A DNA stretch of 64,000 nucleotides from Diploptera punctata (taxonomy: Eukaryota; Arthropoda; Insecta; Blattodea; Blaberidae). The stretch spans positions 2,055,501 to 2,119,500 of the forward strand of contig JASPKZ010003845.1 of the NCBI GenBank assembly GCA_030220185.1, written 5' to 3'. The stretch's first letter is position 1, and every line of letters starts with the position of its first letter. Both the position numbers and the translations under genes were made by a program. Shown here piece after piece: positions 32,959 through 41,879 of the stretch. The notes under the pieces are model-generated. The model was not told where the DNA came from, ran no database searches, and was given only the letters and a program-made list of their open reading frames with translations.

Positions 32959-33163
32959 CGTGCATGGAAGCTTCTTGTAGGTAAACCAGAGGGAAAACGT
33001 CCAGTTGGAAGACCAAGAATGAGGTGGGAGATTTGAGGGAAGTAGATTAGGCTATATAGGGAATGATTGGATAGAATTAGCTCAGGATAGGAATGTATGG
33101 AGATCATATGTCCGCGCGGCCATGAACCTACGGGTTCGATAGTGCCAGTGATTAAGTAAGCAG
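32959..33163 (+). mobile_element. LINE-A, short 3' end with target duplication
   Basis: Begins at CGTGCATGGAAGCTT (RAWKLL) and ends ATTAAGTAAGCAG. GTATTAACCTAAA (32946-32958) and GTATTAACGTAAA (33164-33176) flank it, a 13-bp duplication with one mismatch. A deletion removes the ENNINY codons. Confidence 0.88.
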
Positions 33164-33365
33164 GTATTAACGTAAAGGACGTCGAGATAAAGGAAGACCA
33201 AAATTATGATGGACTGACCAACCACATCTTGAGAACTCATAGGAACAGGCTCAAACGACCTAAACCTAAATAAGTTCTTGATGATATCGTGATTATAGAA
33301 GTTTTAACAACTAAAGCCATATCGTAGCTAGAAAGTTTGGCTGCATCCAGAATGTTTCTGCATAA

Positions 33366-33790
33366 TCATGTGTCAGTTTTCAACACAAATCAATTCTTTG
33401 AAGCGATGTAACAACGCATTCCAAGGAATTTAAATATAGCCACATATAACTGTTCTATTCCCATTTCGCCTCGCTGATCGTGTTTATTTATAGACGCTTT
33501 AACAGCTAAGGTCATATCGTGCCTGAAATCTTTGTTTGCATCTTGGCATTTTTGTGTAGTTATGCTTCTTTTAATTTTCTTTATTTTTTGTTTATTTTTT
33601 TATTTATCCGTAATTATTATTACGTACCTCACGTTTTCCTGGCCTTACAGGAACACGATTTGTCGGAAGAGAATTTTTAAACTCGGAATCACATACGAGG
33701 AGAAAGGACCTTCCCGGATGAGTGATGAGCTGCGCTAGAGCTATCTCCGAAACAACTCAAACATTTATGATACACCATTCATTCGTACAA
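33366..33790 (+). repeat. Unnamed repeat X, copy 2, and adjoining pieces
   Basis: 33366-33490 matches 31128-31240. Beyond it GTCATATCGTGCCTGAAATC and CTATCTCCGAAACAACTCAA recur in diverged form around 33315, 16130 and 30170. Probably a composite non-coding repeat. Confidence 0.45.
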
Positions 33791-33882
33791 TCATACTGAA
33801 AAAGATAAATGATAGTGTGATAATTATATACTATATAGTAAAATGATGTGCGGGCCTTACAGTTTGTCTCACGTATGAGGGG

Positions 33883-33884
<2 letters not shown>

Positions 33885-33956
<72 letters not shown>

Positions 33957-33970
33957 TTGTGTGTGTGTGT
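33885..33970 (+). repeat. (TA)n(GT)n microsatellite
   Basis: AT repeats to 33930, then GT repeats with one T interruption up to the start of SINE-1. Confidence 0.95.
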
Positions 33971-34290
33971 TCACCGCTGTGGTCTCGAGGTAGCGTGCTG
34001 CCTTGGCACGCAGCGGGCCCGGGTTCGATTCCCGGTCGGGACAGGTTCCTGGGTGAGGTTTTTTCGGGGATTTTCCTCACCTGTAAGACAAATGTCAGGA
34101 AGCTTAGGGCCCAACGGTTCCCGAAAAGCATCCGGTCATCATCATCCTTATCATTATCATCATCATCCATCACCGGTGTGGAAAGCAACGGGAAGCTACC
34201 ATATCTATAATTCTGTAGTAAAGCTGCATAGCATGAGAATGCTATGATTGCAGTGAAAGACCTGTCCTAGGGCAGAATTACTATGGATGG
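33971..34290 (+). mobile_element. SINE-1, best-preserved head
   Basis: Head with A-box region TGGTCTCGAGGTAGCGTG and B box GGGTTCGATTCCCGG, the clearest pol III promoter among the copies. Then CCTGTAAGACAAATGTCAGG, a CAT-rich linker, CACCGGTGTGGAAAGCAACG and ACTATGGATGG. It sits between two GT microsatellites, so a duplication cannot be read. Confidence 0.93.
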
Positions 34291-34293
34291 AGA

Positions 34294-34297
<4 letters not shown>

Positions 34298-34334
<37 letters not shown>
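34298..34334 (+). repeat. (GT)n microsatellite
   Basis: About 18 GT units directly 3' of SINE-1. Confidence 0.95.
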
Positions 34335-34336
<2 letters not shown>

Positions 34337-34662
34337 AAAGGGGAATCGAATCGAGGGCTACTGCATTTGAGGCAGCAATATAGCCCCGAGTCATGCAATT
34401 TTGTATCATATGAAAGAGAGATTATGAATACAGAGATCCTGGTAAAAATCGTGTGTCGTCTCCTAAAACAACACAAACATTTAAAGCAGGACCTATATAA
34501 GCGCTATATAATATTTGTAAATCCGAGTTCGTATTTATCTACGTGAGATCACAACCTTGAAAAGTTATTTTGCGATTGGTGAATCCTAGGTATATAATCT
34601 ATATACAGCAAACATAACGACGGGCAAAAGGTCCTCCAGAGCTCAAGAATGAAGTGGATGTT

Positions 34663-34726
<64 letters not shown>

Positions 34727-35127
34727 TCCAAGACGGTTCCAAATTCTCTCTCTCTCTCTCTCTCTTTGTTTATTCCAATGTCATCCACTGAACTTTTCGA
34801 GTTCGGATTCCACACTAGGCGACAAAGTAATGCATTTTCAAACACCACTTTGGTAAACCACATAGGTATGCTATATTGTTACAGAGATGAGTGTATGATG
34901 AATGTATGTTTAAGTGTTTGTGAAGTGTGTGTTGTATGAGGGATATGCCGGCACATACTCTATTCTTGTTGAAAAGCACCAAGAGGACCATACAAATTAA
35001 AGTCCCCACCCGCAGGATGATATCTGCAATTTATATCCATTCAGTTTGCATTATAATCAAGCGAAGGCCTAAGTCCAAAGCATTTTAATGTAATTACAAA
35101 AATCGTATACATAAAAAGTAATAACTA
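34335..35127. other. Unassigned stretch with (TA)n and (CT)n tracts
   Basis: TA repeat at 34674-34718 and CT repeat at 34746-34766. 34350-34390 resembles a decayed tRNA-like head. ORFs in this region come from the microsatellites. Confidence 0.5.
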
Positions 35128-35781
35128 ACTAACTGGCACTATGCAACCAGTAGGTTCATGGCCGCGCAGACATAAGTATCCATACATCCCTATTCTGAGC
35201 TAATGTTTTCCTATTATCCCATATAATTTAATTCCTTCAAAGCATGGCTAATATTATTCTCCCATCTTATTTTGACTTTCCTACAAGGAGTTTCCATGCT
35301 CCTTGTTCATTCCACATTCGTGCTACCCTCCTCATTGCAGTCTATAAGACTTATCTGTTCTAATTATATATGTCTTTCCATAAATATGATGTAGCTGACT
35401 GTTGCGCAGTCTTATCCATTCGCCTGTCTGTTCCTCTCTCTTTGGTCCAAATCTTTTCCTAATAATTCTATTCTCATATAATAATAAAAGATTCCGGGCT
35501 ATGTGGCCGTGGTCTATAACTGGTGTTTCTTCCAGACGTTTCTCCCTCAACTGCGGAGGACATCTTCAGTGGTGAATGCTTCTAGGTGGCGTTCTCTTGT
35601 CGTAGGGCCGCATGCAAATACATTAGCCTCTACTCAAATTACTTCCAATCACTGGTGAGCTGACTTACCGTGAGCAAGTGCAAAGATCGAATTAGCTACA
35701 CACTAACTGGTTATGCATGAAAGTCGTCAAGAAAATACCCAGAATTCTCAGCGATAAAACTACTTCCGTTATTTTCGTCTG

Positions 35782-35955
35782 CTAGAGGAACGCATTTACG
35801 CTTGCGTCCCGCAAATAATACCGTATACGACGTCTGCGTCGCGCAATATTACGCCGATTCTCCTGTTCTTCCAGTTTAATTCTTTGGTAGACTCTATCAA
35901 ATTCCTCTTCTCCGCGTATACCGAAAACATGATCGAAGTCTTCAAGGTCCGACAT
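35782..35955 (-). CDS. 57-codon Arg-rich ORF inside the foldback element
   Basis: The ATG lies in a good context (AAG before, TCGG after). The protein starts MSDLEDFDHVFGIRGEEEFD, continues RVYQRIKLEEQENRRNIA, then a run of five Arg, and ends YYLRDASVNAFL before TAG. An acidic start followed by a basic cluster looks like real coding sequence rather than noise, and the ~100 bp upstream is GC-richer, like a 5' UTR. N-termini of PIF/Harbinger-type transposases can look similar (Arg cluster, then a short motif and F), but this is a weak resemblance. It may be a captured exon or transposase start. Function unknown. Confidence 0.35.
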   Translation of the reverse strand: MSDLEDFDHVFGIRGEEEFDRVYQRIKLEEQENRRNIARRRRRIRYYLRDASVNAFL

Positions 35956-36160
35956 CTTGGATAAAGCAGCAAGGTACGCGGCAAGATTTCAAACTACATC
36001 GGTTACCATCGGTTCCCTTCGGGATTCTCACGATTCGTTTCTCTGCTAAGTCACCTCGCCAGGTAGCTTAGGAATTTCAACAATTATTATCGCATGAACA
36101 TATTTTTGAGTACGCAAACACGTATTTGGATACAACTTTCTCAGCAGAGTACAGGCAGAG

Positions 36161-36268
36161 AACGACTTTTACGGTCTAATGCGTTCATAGATTCGAGCCG
36201 TAGACTCGACTGTGAACGACTTTTACGGTCTAATGCATTCATAGATTCGAGCCGTAGACTCGACTTTT
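36161..36268 (+). repeat. 54-bp tandem duplication
   Basis: Two units beginning AACGACTTTTACGGTCTAAT and differing at only a few positions lie next to the right arm. The second unit ends in ACTCGACTTTTCACAGTCGAGT, a small palindrome at the arm junction. Confidence 0.85.
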
Positions 36269-36825
36269 CACAGTCGAGTCTACGACAAGAGAACATCACC
36301 TAGAAGCATTCACCACTGAAGATGGCCTCCGCAGTTGAGGGAGAAACGTCTGGATGAAACACCAGTTATAGACCATGGCCACATAGCCCGGAATCTTTTA
36401 GTATTATGATTACCGGCCATGAAAGCCCGCATTCTATTCTCACAAACTCATAATCTTTTCTCCTTCCTTAAAGTAAGAGTTCGTGTTTCACATCTAACAT
36501 AATATGAAGTATATTTATTTATTCCAGTTTAACGATTTTTGAGAGATGGTGGGATGATAAAAGCCCCTGTGATGCGTAATAGCATACATTTTCAAGAATT
36601 TAATCTATTTCTAACCTTTTTTTGTATTTCGTTTCTCTTTGTAATTACTGTTCCTAGGTTCAATTAAGGCACTTCTTCAAAATTTCACTCATTTATCATT
36701 AACAGTCATTTCCATTATATAATGTATTTCCATGTGTAACCATATTTTAAATTTTGTTGATGTTTACTTCAAGCCCCTATTTCCTTCTCTCGGTTAACCA
36801 AATTCTTGAAAGGCAACTATATAAA

Positions 36826-37134
36826 AGGGATATTTATTTTTTTTATCTAGTTCGCAGTTTTATAATATAAAATGTGCCCGATTCCTTTCCATTTCATCCA
36901 CGATTTAGTAGAAGAATTTAAAGAAGCCTGAAAATAGGAAACAGGTGTGTTTTCAAACACTTTAAGCATTGCGCGCAACTTGTCAATGCTGAAATTATTT
37001 ACTTTGCTATTTTGCGAAACTTAACACTACCGAATGCTACAAAAGTGGTTTCTTGGATAAACAATTTACAAAATTCAACTTATTCCTGGACATTTGATAT
37101 ATAATGTTTTGTTATATCTTATATCTAACGATAT
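36826..37134. other. No recognisable feature
   Basis: AT-rich, no ORF. Confidence 0.4.
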
Positions 37135-37405
37135 TAACTAACTGACTGGTACCATCGAACCCGAAGATTCAAGATCACGAGGACAATACGTCTCCCTACA
37201 TCCTTATCCTGAGCTAACGTTTTACATTCATCCTCTGTATAATTCACTACCCTCAAATCAGGTTAATGCTATTCTCCCATATCATTCTTGGCCTACCATT
37301 TTTCATCTGGTTTTTGTACAAGAAGTTTCTATACCAGCCCTCATTTAATTTCCCTTCATTATTGCTATATGTCCTGTCCATCGCAGTCTACGAGACTAAA
37401 CCATT
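37135..37405 (-). mobile_element. LINE-A 3' fragment
   Basis: The complement of the tail (TAACTAACTGACTGGTACC) through the RLRWAG codons, diverged, followed by an ATT microsatellite at 37411-37440. Confidence 0.75.
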
Positions 37406-37408
37406 ATT

Positions 37409-37439
<31 letters not shown>

Positions 37440-37440
37440 C

Positions 37441-37823
37441 ATAAAAACCTATGCCGATGGAAATCAATTTCTTGAGGAGAACAGCAAGCTGCTCAAAATT
37501 AGAAAAAAAAAATACTGTAATATAAGAAAAAATGAATATTGGATATTCAATGATAGATTATATAAGATATAAGGAATTAAATTGGTATGAGCACGTAAGA
37601 CGAATGCAAGAAGGAAGGTTACCCAGAAAAACATTTGGAATGAATATCCACCTGGAAGAAGAAGGAAAGGAAGACCTCGAAACTCGTGGATGCAAGAAAT
37701 AAGAACTGGAATGAGAACAAGAGGACAGGAGAACACTGAATGGATGGATAGAGACGATTGGACAGGAAAATAAAACTTTTGATTCAGAAAGATGTGTAAA
37801 CATTAAAAATCTATATATAAATA
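37441..37823 (+). pseudogene. LINE-B C-terminal fragment 1
   Basis: Frames read PMEINFLRRTASC-like, NWYEHVRRMQEGRLPRK, PPGRRRKGRPRNSWMQEI and GMRTRGQENTEWMDRDDW, with indels. The 3' UTR GATGTGTAAACATTAAAAAT and an AAATAA tail match the LINE-B copies at 52920 and 53316. Confidence 0.75.
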
Positions 37824-37842
37824 ACTTATTATATTATTATTT

Positions 37843-37877
<35 letters not shown>

Positions 37878-38043
37878 ACTTTGCCCATTAGAGGATTGCC
37901 TCAAGGACAAAGTGATACAGACAATTTTTGGAATTGATGAAATACATTTTGTAAAAAAAATTAAAACATTCAAATTGTATGCCTAATTGAAGTATACATA
38001 CTATAAAGTACAAATTTTGTAAATATGGTTTCTTAAAATTGAA

Positions 38044-38076
<33 letters not shown>

Positions 38077-38079
38077 GCA

Positions 38080-38850
38080 TCTGATTCCCCATAAATATCG
38101 TGTAGCTCACTGTTACTAAGTTTTCTCCATTCACCTGTAGGGGGCTACGTTCGTCTCTCTTCGGTGTAAGATTTTTCCTGAATACTTTATTCTCAAATGT
38201 TTGTATTTTCTTCTCCTCTCTTTAAGTAAAAATATACCATATACTTTAGTATAATTGTAAGAATCTACATCTACAGTGGCGTAACAGCCCAAGTTGGGCC
38301 ATAGCCTCTCATTCGTTAGGAGTTACTAGACCAAGTTAATTTAGTTACTCTTATTTCCATAGAGATGTTAATGGCATGCAGTCATCATATGAACTCAATG
38401 AGACATCTAATGAGCAACTAAGGTATTATGAAGAAGGTCGGTCAATTTTGTACAGAGGCTTCTTATTCAGATTTGCGGTTCTTTTATGAGGCTGAAAATC
38501 TTCAGAGGAGACCCAAGGCTTAAAGTCCCTTCTGGAGGACTTACTCCTTGGAATTTTCCATCCTAAAAAAATCCATTGAAGTTGTACCCATTGGGTTTAA
38601 TTCCTCTAAAAAATCCACTGACCCTTGGGACCAATAACAATTAGAAGAATAAATGTTTTAGATATTTTTAATTAATATTTTTGAGAGAATATGAAAGGGC
38701 AAGAGTCTTTGTAGCGTATACCACTTGAGCAAACGTTTAATTTAATGTTGCACCTACTTCTTGTTGTAATTATTCATCCAAGGTATTTGAATTCTGTCAC
38801 TTATTCAAATTTTCCTTTATTTACACGCTTTATATTAACTTGACCTGTAT
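38080..38850 (-). mobile_element. LINE-A copy split by repeat Q
   Basis: 38080-38264 and 38639-38850 are consecutive parts of one old minus-strand copy, from the DIYGKPD-like region to LEVN. An ATT repeat (38047-38078) precedes it. Confidence 0.7.
38265..38638 (+). repeat. Unnamed repeat Q, copy 2, inserted in LINE-A
   Basis: Flanked by AATTGTAAGAAT (38253-38264) and AATTAGAAGAAT (38639-38650), a diverged 12-bp duplication. It begins CTACAGTGGCGTAACAGCCC. The duplication shows that Q is a mobile element; no promoter or coding region was found. Confidence 0.65.
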
Positions 38851-38859
38851 CCATCTACC

Positions 38860-39345
38860 TATCTATCTAACGGAATCTTTCAACGCGACTTTCACCCACT
38901 TCAAATCATTGGATCGACTTAAAACTTTGTATACTTGTAAAGGACCAATGACAATACAATAATTTTATTTTTTCTAAAATCCTGGCCAGAATCATCATAA
39001 AATCAAAAAAAGTGTCTTTGTACTCGTATCTATGTCACGGAATCTTTGAACACGATTTTCACCCACTTAGAAACATTGGATCGACTTGACACTTTGCGTA
39101 CTTGTAAAGGATCCGTGACAATACAACATTTTCATATTTGTTTCTAAAAACCTGGCCAGAATCGTCAGAAAATCAAAAAAAGTGTCTTTGTATCTATGTA
39201 ACGGAATCATTGAACACAATTTTCACTTAGAAACATTGGATCGACTTGAAACTTTGTATACTTGTAATGGACTCGTGATAATACAATAATTTCATATTTT
39301 GTTTCTAAAATCCTGGCCAGAATCATCAGAAAATCAAAAAAAATG
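38860..39345 (+). repeat. Three tandem ~165-bp units
   Basis: The motif ACGGAATCNTTGAAC recurs at 38870, 39037 and 39201, each followed by ACATTGGATCGACTTGAAAC-like sequence, a TACTTGTAAAGGA stretch and CCTGGCCAGAATCATCA. The third unit lacks about 10 bp (CACCCACTTAGAA shortened). Non-coding; it ends about 40 bp before the tRNA-like sequence. Confidence 0.85.
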
Positions 39346-39384
39346 AAAACTAGTATAAGTTGCGGACTTGTCGACTTTTAGTCA

Positions 39385-39475
39385 ATCATAAGAGCTCAGT
39401 TGGTAGAGCGGTGAACTCTAGTGGTATATAATTTCAGTAATCCATAGGTCGCTGGTTCAAATCCGGCTGGGAGGA
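39385..39475 (+). pseudogene. tRNA-Tyr-like sequence with intron, anticodon CTA
   Basis: The D arm AGCTCAGTTGGTAGAGCG and T arm GGTCGCTGGTTCAAATCCGG match animal tRNA-Tyr almost exactly. An 18-nt intron (39422-39439) follows the base 3' of the anticodon, as in tRNA-Tyr. The anticodon position reads CTA instead of GTA, which would pair with UAG. The anticodon stem has one mismatch, and the 5' acceptor strand does not pair with the 3' strand, so it is probably not processed. A and B boxes are intact and a run of seven T (39476-39482) is a ready pol III terminator. Confidence 0.7.
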
Positions 39476-39577
39476 TTTTTTTAGAAGAGTATTACTTTTA
39501 GCTCATACTACAATATTATCGAATTTAAAGATATTTACATTTTTATCTTATTCTGTAAAATATTAAAACTAAAATAT

Positions 39578-40070
39578 AAAAAATAATAGTTTAAAAAAAC
39601 TAAAACAACACGCTTTCTTAGAAAACCGAACTAAAAAATTAAAAATAATTTTAATTTCCAACACGCTTGGGATAAAATTAAAGTGGTCAACAAAAAAGTC
39701 ATCTCCAACACATATAAAATAAAACTAGAGTTATCAACAAAAAGAAAATAATTTTACCATCAAAATCGTGGGGTACTCTATATGAATTAATATATTTGAT
39801 AATAAGCAGATATTGGTAAAAGTAAAGTCTCTAAGAAGAAAATGTAAAAAATCATAAAAAGCACCCCACGCTTTTGATGGTAAAATTATTTTATTTTTGT
39901 TGATAGCTCTAGTTTTATTCTATATGTGTTGGAGATGGATTTCTTTTTTGTTGACCACTTTAATTTTATCCCAAGCGTGTTGGAAATTAAAATTATTTTT
40001 CATTTTTTTTGTTCGGTTTTCTAATAAAGCGTGTTGTTTTAGTTTTTTTTAAACTATTATTTATTTTTTG
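39578..40070. repeat. Giant hairpin (arms ~200 bp, 85-bp loop)
   Basis: The arms 39578-39775 and 39861-40070 are about 90% reverse complements. Shared blocks include AAACTAAAACAACACGCTTT, CCAACACGCTTGGGATAAAA and TTTTACCATCAAAA. The AT-rich loop has no ORF. It is likely a foldback/MITE-type DNA element; no clear target duplication was found at its ends. Confidence 0.85.
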
Positions 40071-40189
40071 TTAAGTATCCATTCCCATTTTATAGTGCAT
40101 CTTATATGTAACAAGATATTTAGTTGCATTGATATTATTATTGTTATTATAGTATAAAATGTTGTTTCTACATGAAATTTACACTGCAA

Positions 40190-40325
40190 CATTTAATGTA
40201 TTTTTAACTCTTTATAGTTAGTATAGTGTATATCTATATTTGTCAAATATTTATTTGAATTTGTGCTGGTTGAGTGGAAGAAAAGGCCTTATGGCCTCAA
40301 CTCTTCCAGAATAAGTAAAACATTA
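40190..40325 (+). mobile_element. CR1/L2-like 3' UTR fragment
   Basis: GCTGGTTGAGTGGAAGAAAA and GGCCTTATGGCCTCAACTCT followed by CCAGAATAAGTAAA match the 28420-28475 UTR. Coding sequence is absent. Confidence 0.65.
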
Positions 40326-40440
40326 TTGCTATTATTTACTTCCAGTCCCAGTTTTTTGGGTTATTTATTTTTTTTAGAAACACCATTAACCATCGTTCAG
40401 GTTGCTGATTAATATTTAAAACAATAAAAATTGTACCTGT

Positions 40441-40621
40441 GACGGTTGTCGTCCTAAAAAAAATTACAATTGTTCAAAATAATCAACTATGCCTTTCGCA
40501 ACCAGTTCCATTTTAAATGCTGTTCTATTGGGTACTTTTTACAGTTTTGAAAATGGAACAAGTTCCGAAAGGCCTAGCTGATTATTTTAAACAATATTTA
40601 ATTTGTTGAAGACGACTGCCA
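40441..40621. repeat. Palindromic repeat (75-bp arms)
   Basis: ACGGTTGTCGTC, TTCAAAATAATCA, GCCTTTCG and GTTCCATTTT at the left mirror AATGGAACAAGTTCCGAAAG, GATTATTTTAAACAA and GAAGACGACTGCC at the right, with a 31-bp spacer. The CCGAAAGGCC core is shared with 22547-22556. Confidence 0.75.
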
Positions 40622-41800
40622 TCAGAGATATAGCAAACTCGGCTAATTTCGTGATACTAAGGTTTTTAGACTATTATATCTTAATATCATGAAAATCTCT
40701 GGTTAAAGTGTTAGGAATATTAAAGTTAAGGGTGTATGAATGAAATATATGCTGAGTTGTCGAATGTATATTTCATTTATTACCAATATGGCATCAATTA
40801 TATATATATATATATATATTTTTTTTTTTTTTGAGGTTTGAAGAACTAAGGTAATTTTGTGATAGTATTAGAATAAATTCGTGACAATTATTTTAATCAC
40901 TCTCCATGTTACATCCAATGCATTTGAAATCCCACAAAGAGTCAACCCTTGACACTTTTCATGCAACCACAGATCACATTTACGACAATGTATCCGTACA
41001 CCTTTAGCGTCCAAGAACATCTACTCAAAAATACTCTTCAAATACAAACAAGTAGCCTATTAAATCTAACAACTGCTAACATGAATGAAAACACTTCCTC
41101 TACAAGTTAACATAAAATATACTCGAGGAACGCTTTTATCACAAATATGAAAATGCAGCAAGAAAGTAGACTTTCTGCTATCTAAGAGAAAGAAAAATAA
41201 TTTGTTTTTCTTGCCAGTACAACTTCGCTACAAACGAAAGAAAAAACTATAATGAAATTATCCGTGTCACGAAATTAGGTAAGTTTGCCCTACAATTTTC
41301 ATTGCTTTATATATGATTTAATAGAATGCGTGTGTGTTGTCTTTAGCATTTGTGCAGTCTCGCATAATAATAAAACATCATTGGCATACACTAACAGTTG
41401 ATTAATACCACTGCTATCGCTGTTACGTCAGCTAATTGTAAAGCTGATAACCAATCTGAATAAATTTTCCATATTCAACACGATGCATGTTTACTTCACT
41501 TTAAAATGAATATAATTTCAATACTAAATGCATTTTATTAAGAGAGGTTAGACAATTGTTGTTATAGAGATTAATTTGTGTTTTTAAACTTATGTAATGA
41601 AATTGTACTCCGTAAGTAAACATGTATCACATTAAATATGGAACGTTTATTTAAATTGGATCGTAAACATAATCTAGTTATTTAGAACGGAAACATTGAC
41701 TAATGTGTGATAGATAATGAGGTGGTTCTTATATGGGTACTAGAAAACTTGCCTCTCTCCTCTGGAGAGACCCTCTCCATTTCCTTGTTTGTTAGAGATC

Positions 41801-41838
<38 letters not shown>

Positions 41839-41879
41839 CAATACGCAATTATGTTCCAATCAATTTTGGTACAGACAAA
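40622..41879. other. Mostly unassigned, with two (TA)n tracts
   Basis: TA repeats at 40800-40820 and 41806-41834. No ORF that is not created by the microsatellites and no repeat match. Confidence 0.4.

Larger units (their letters stand above)
35477..36430. mobile_element. Foldback element with hammerhead-like arms
   Basis: A 954-bp insertion in LINE-A with a perfect 12-bp target duplication ATTCTATTCTCA (35465-35476 and 36431-36442). The arms, about 35484-35612 and 36280-36415, are inverted copies. The right end runs about 35 nt further (GATTACCGGCCATGAAAGCC). Each arm carries the core CTGAAGA, a CCTC/GAGG stem and GAAACGTC (plus strand at 36316-36350; minus strand at 35569-35535). The interior is unique in the window and includes a short ORF and a tandem duplication. 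Penelope-like retroelements are known to carry hammerhead motifs in inverted or direct repeats, which fits; no RT or GIY-YIG coding is present. Confidence 0.75.
35128..36825 (-). mobile_element. LINE-A copy split by the foldback element
   Basis: 35128-35476 (tail to the FGPK region) and 36431-36825 (YGCETW equivalent to KKLGLEVN) are consecutive parts of one minus-strand LINE-A. Position and orientation fit without loss apart from small indels. Confidence 0.88.

Noticed and set aside
33933..34247. ORFs across SINE-1 (also 13100, 32573, 57157)
   Set aside because: SINEs are non-coding; the ORFs recur only because the SINE sequence recurs.
34283..34546. ORFs rich in Cys-Val or Tyr-Ile repeats (33848-34863)
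   Set aside because: Translations of GT and TA microsatellites.
37876..37925. RT motif in TTGCCCATTAGAGGATTGCCTCAAGG
   Set aside because: RGLPQGQ resembles the GLPQG motif but no neighbouring RT motif supports it.
38860..39345. CRISPR-like array
   Set aside because: Three long, contiguous, imperfect units without spacers in a eukaryotic repeat context.
39414..39475. Functional amber-suppressor tRNA
   Set aside because: The acceptor stem does not pair and the anticodon stem has a mismatch; reported only as a pseudogene with a curious anticodon.
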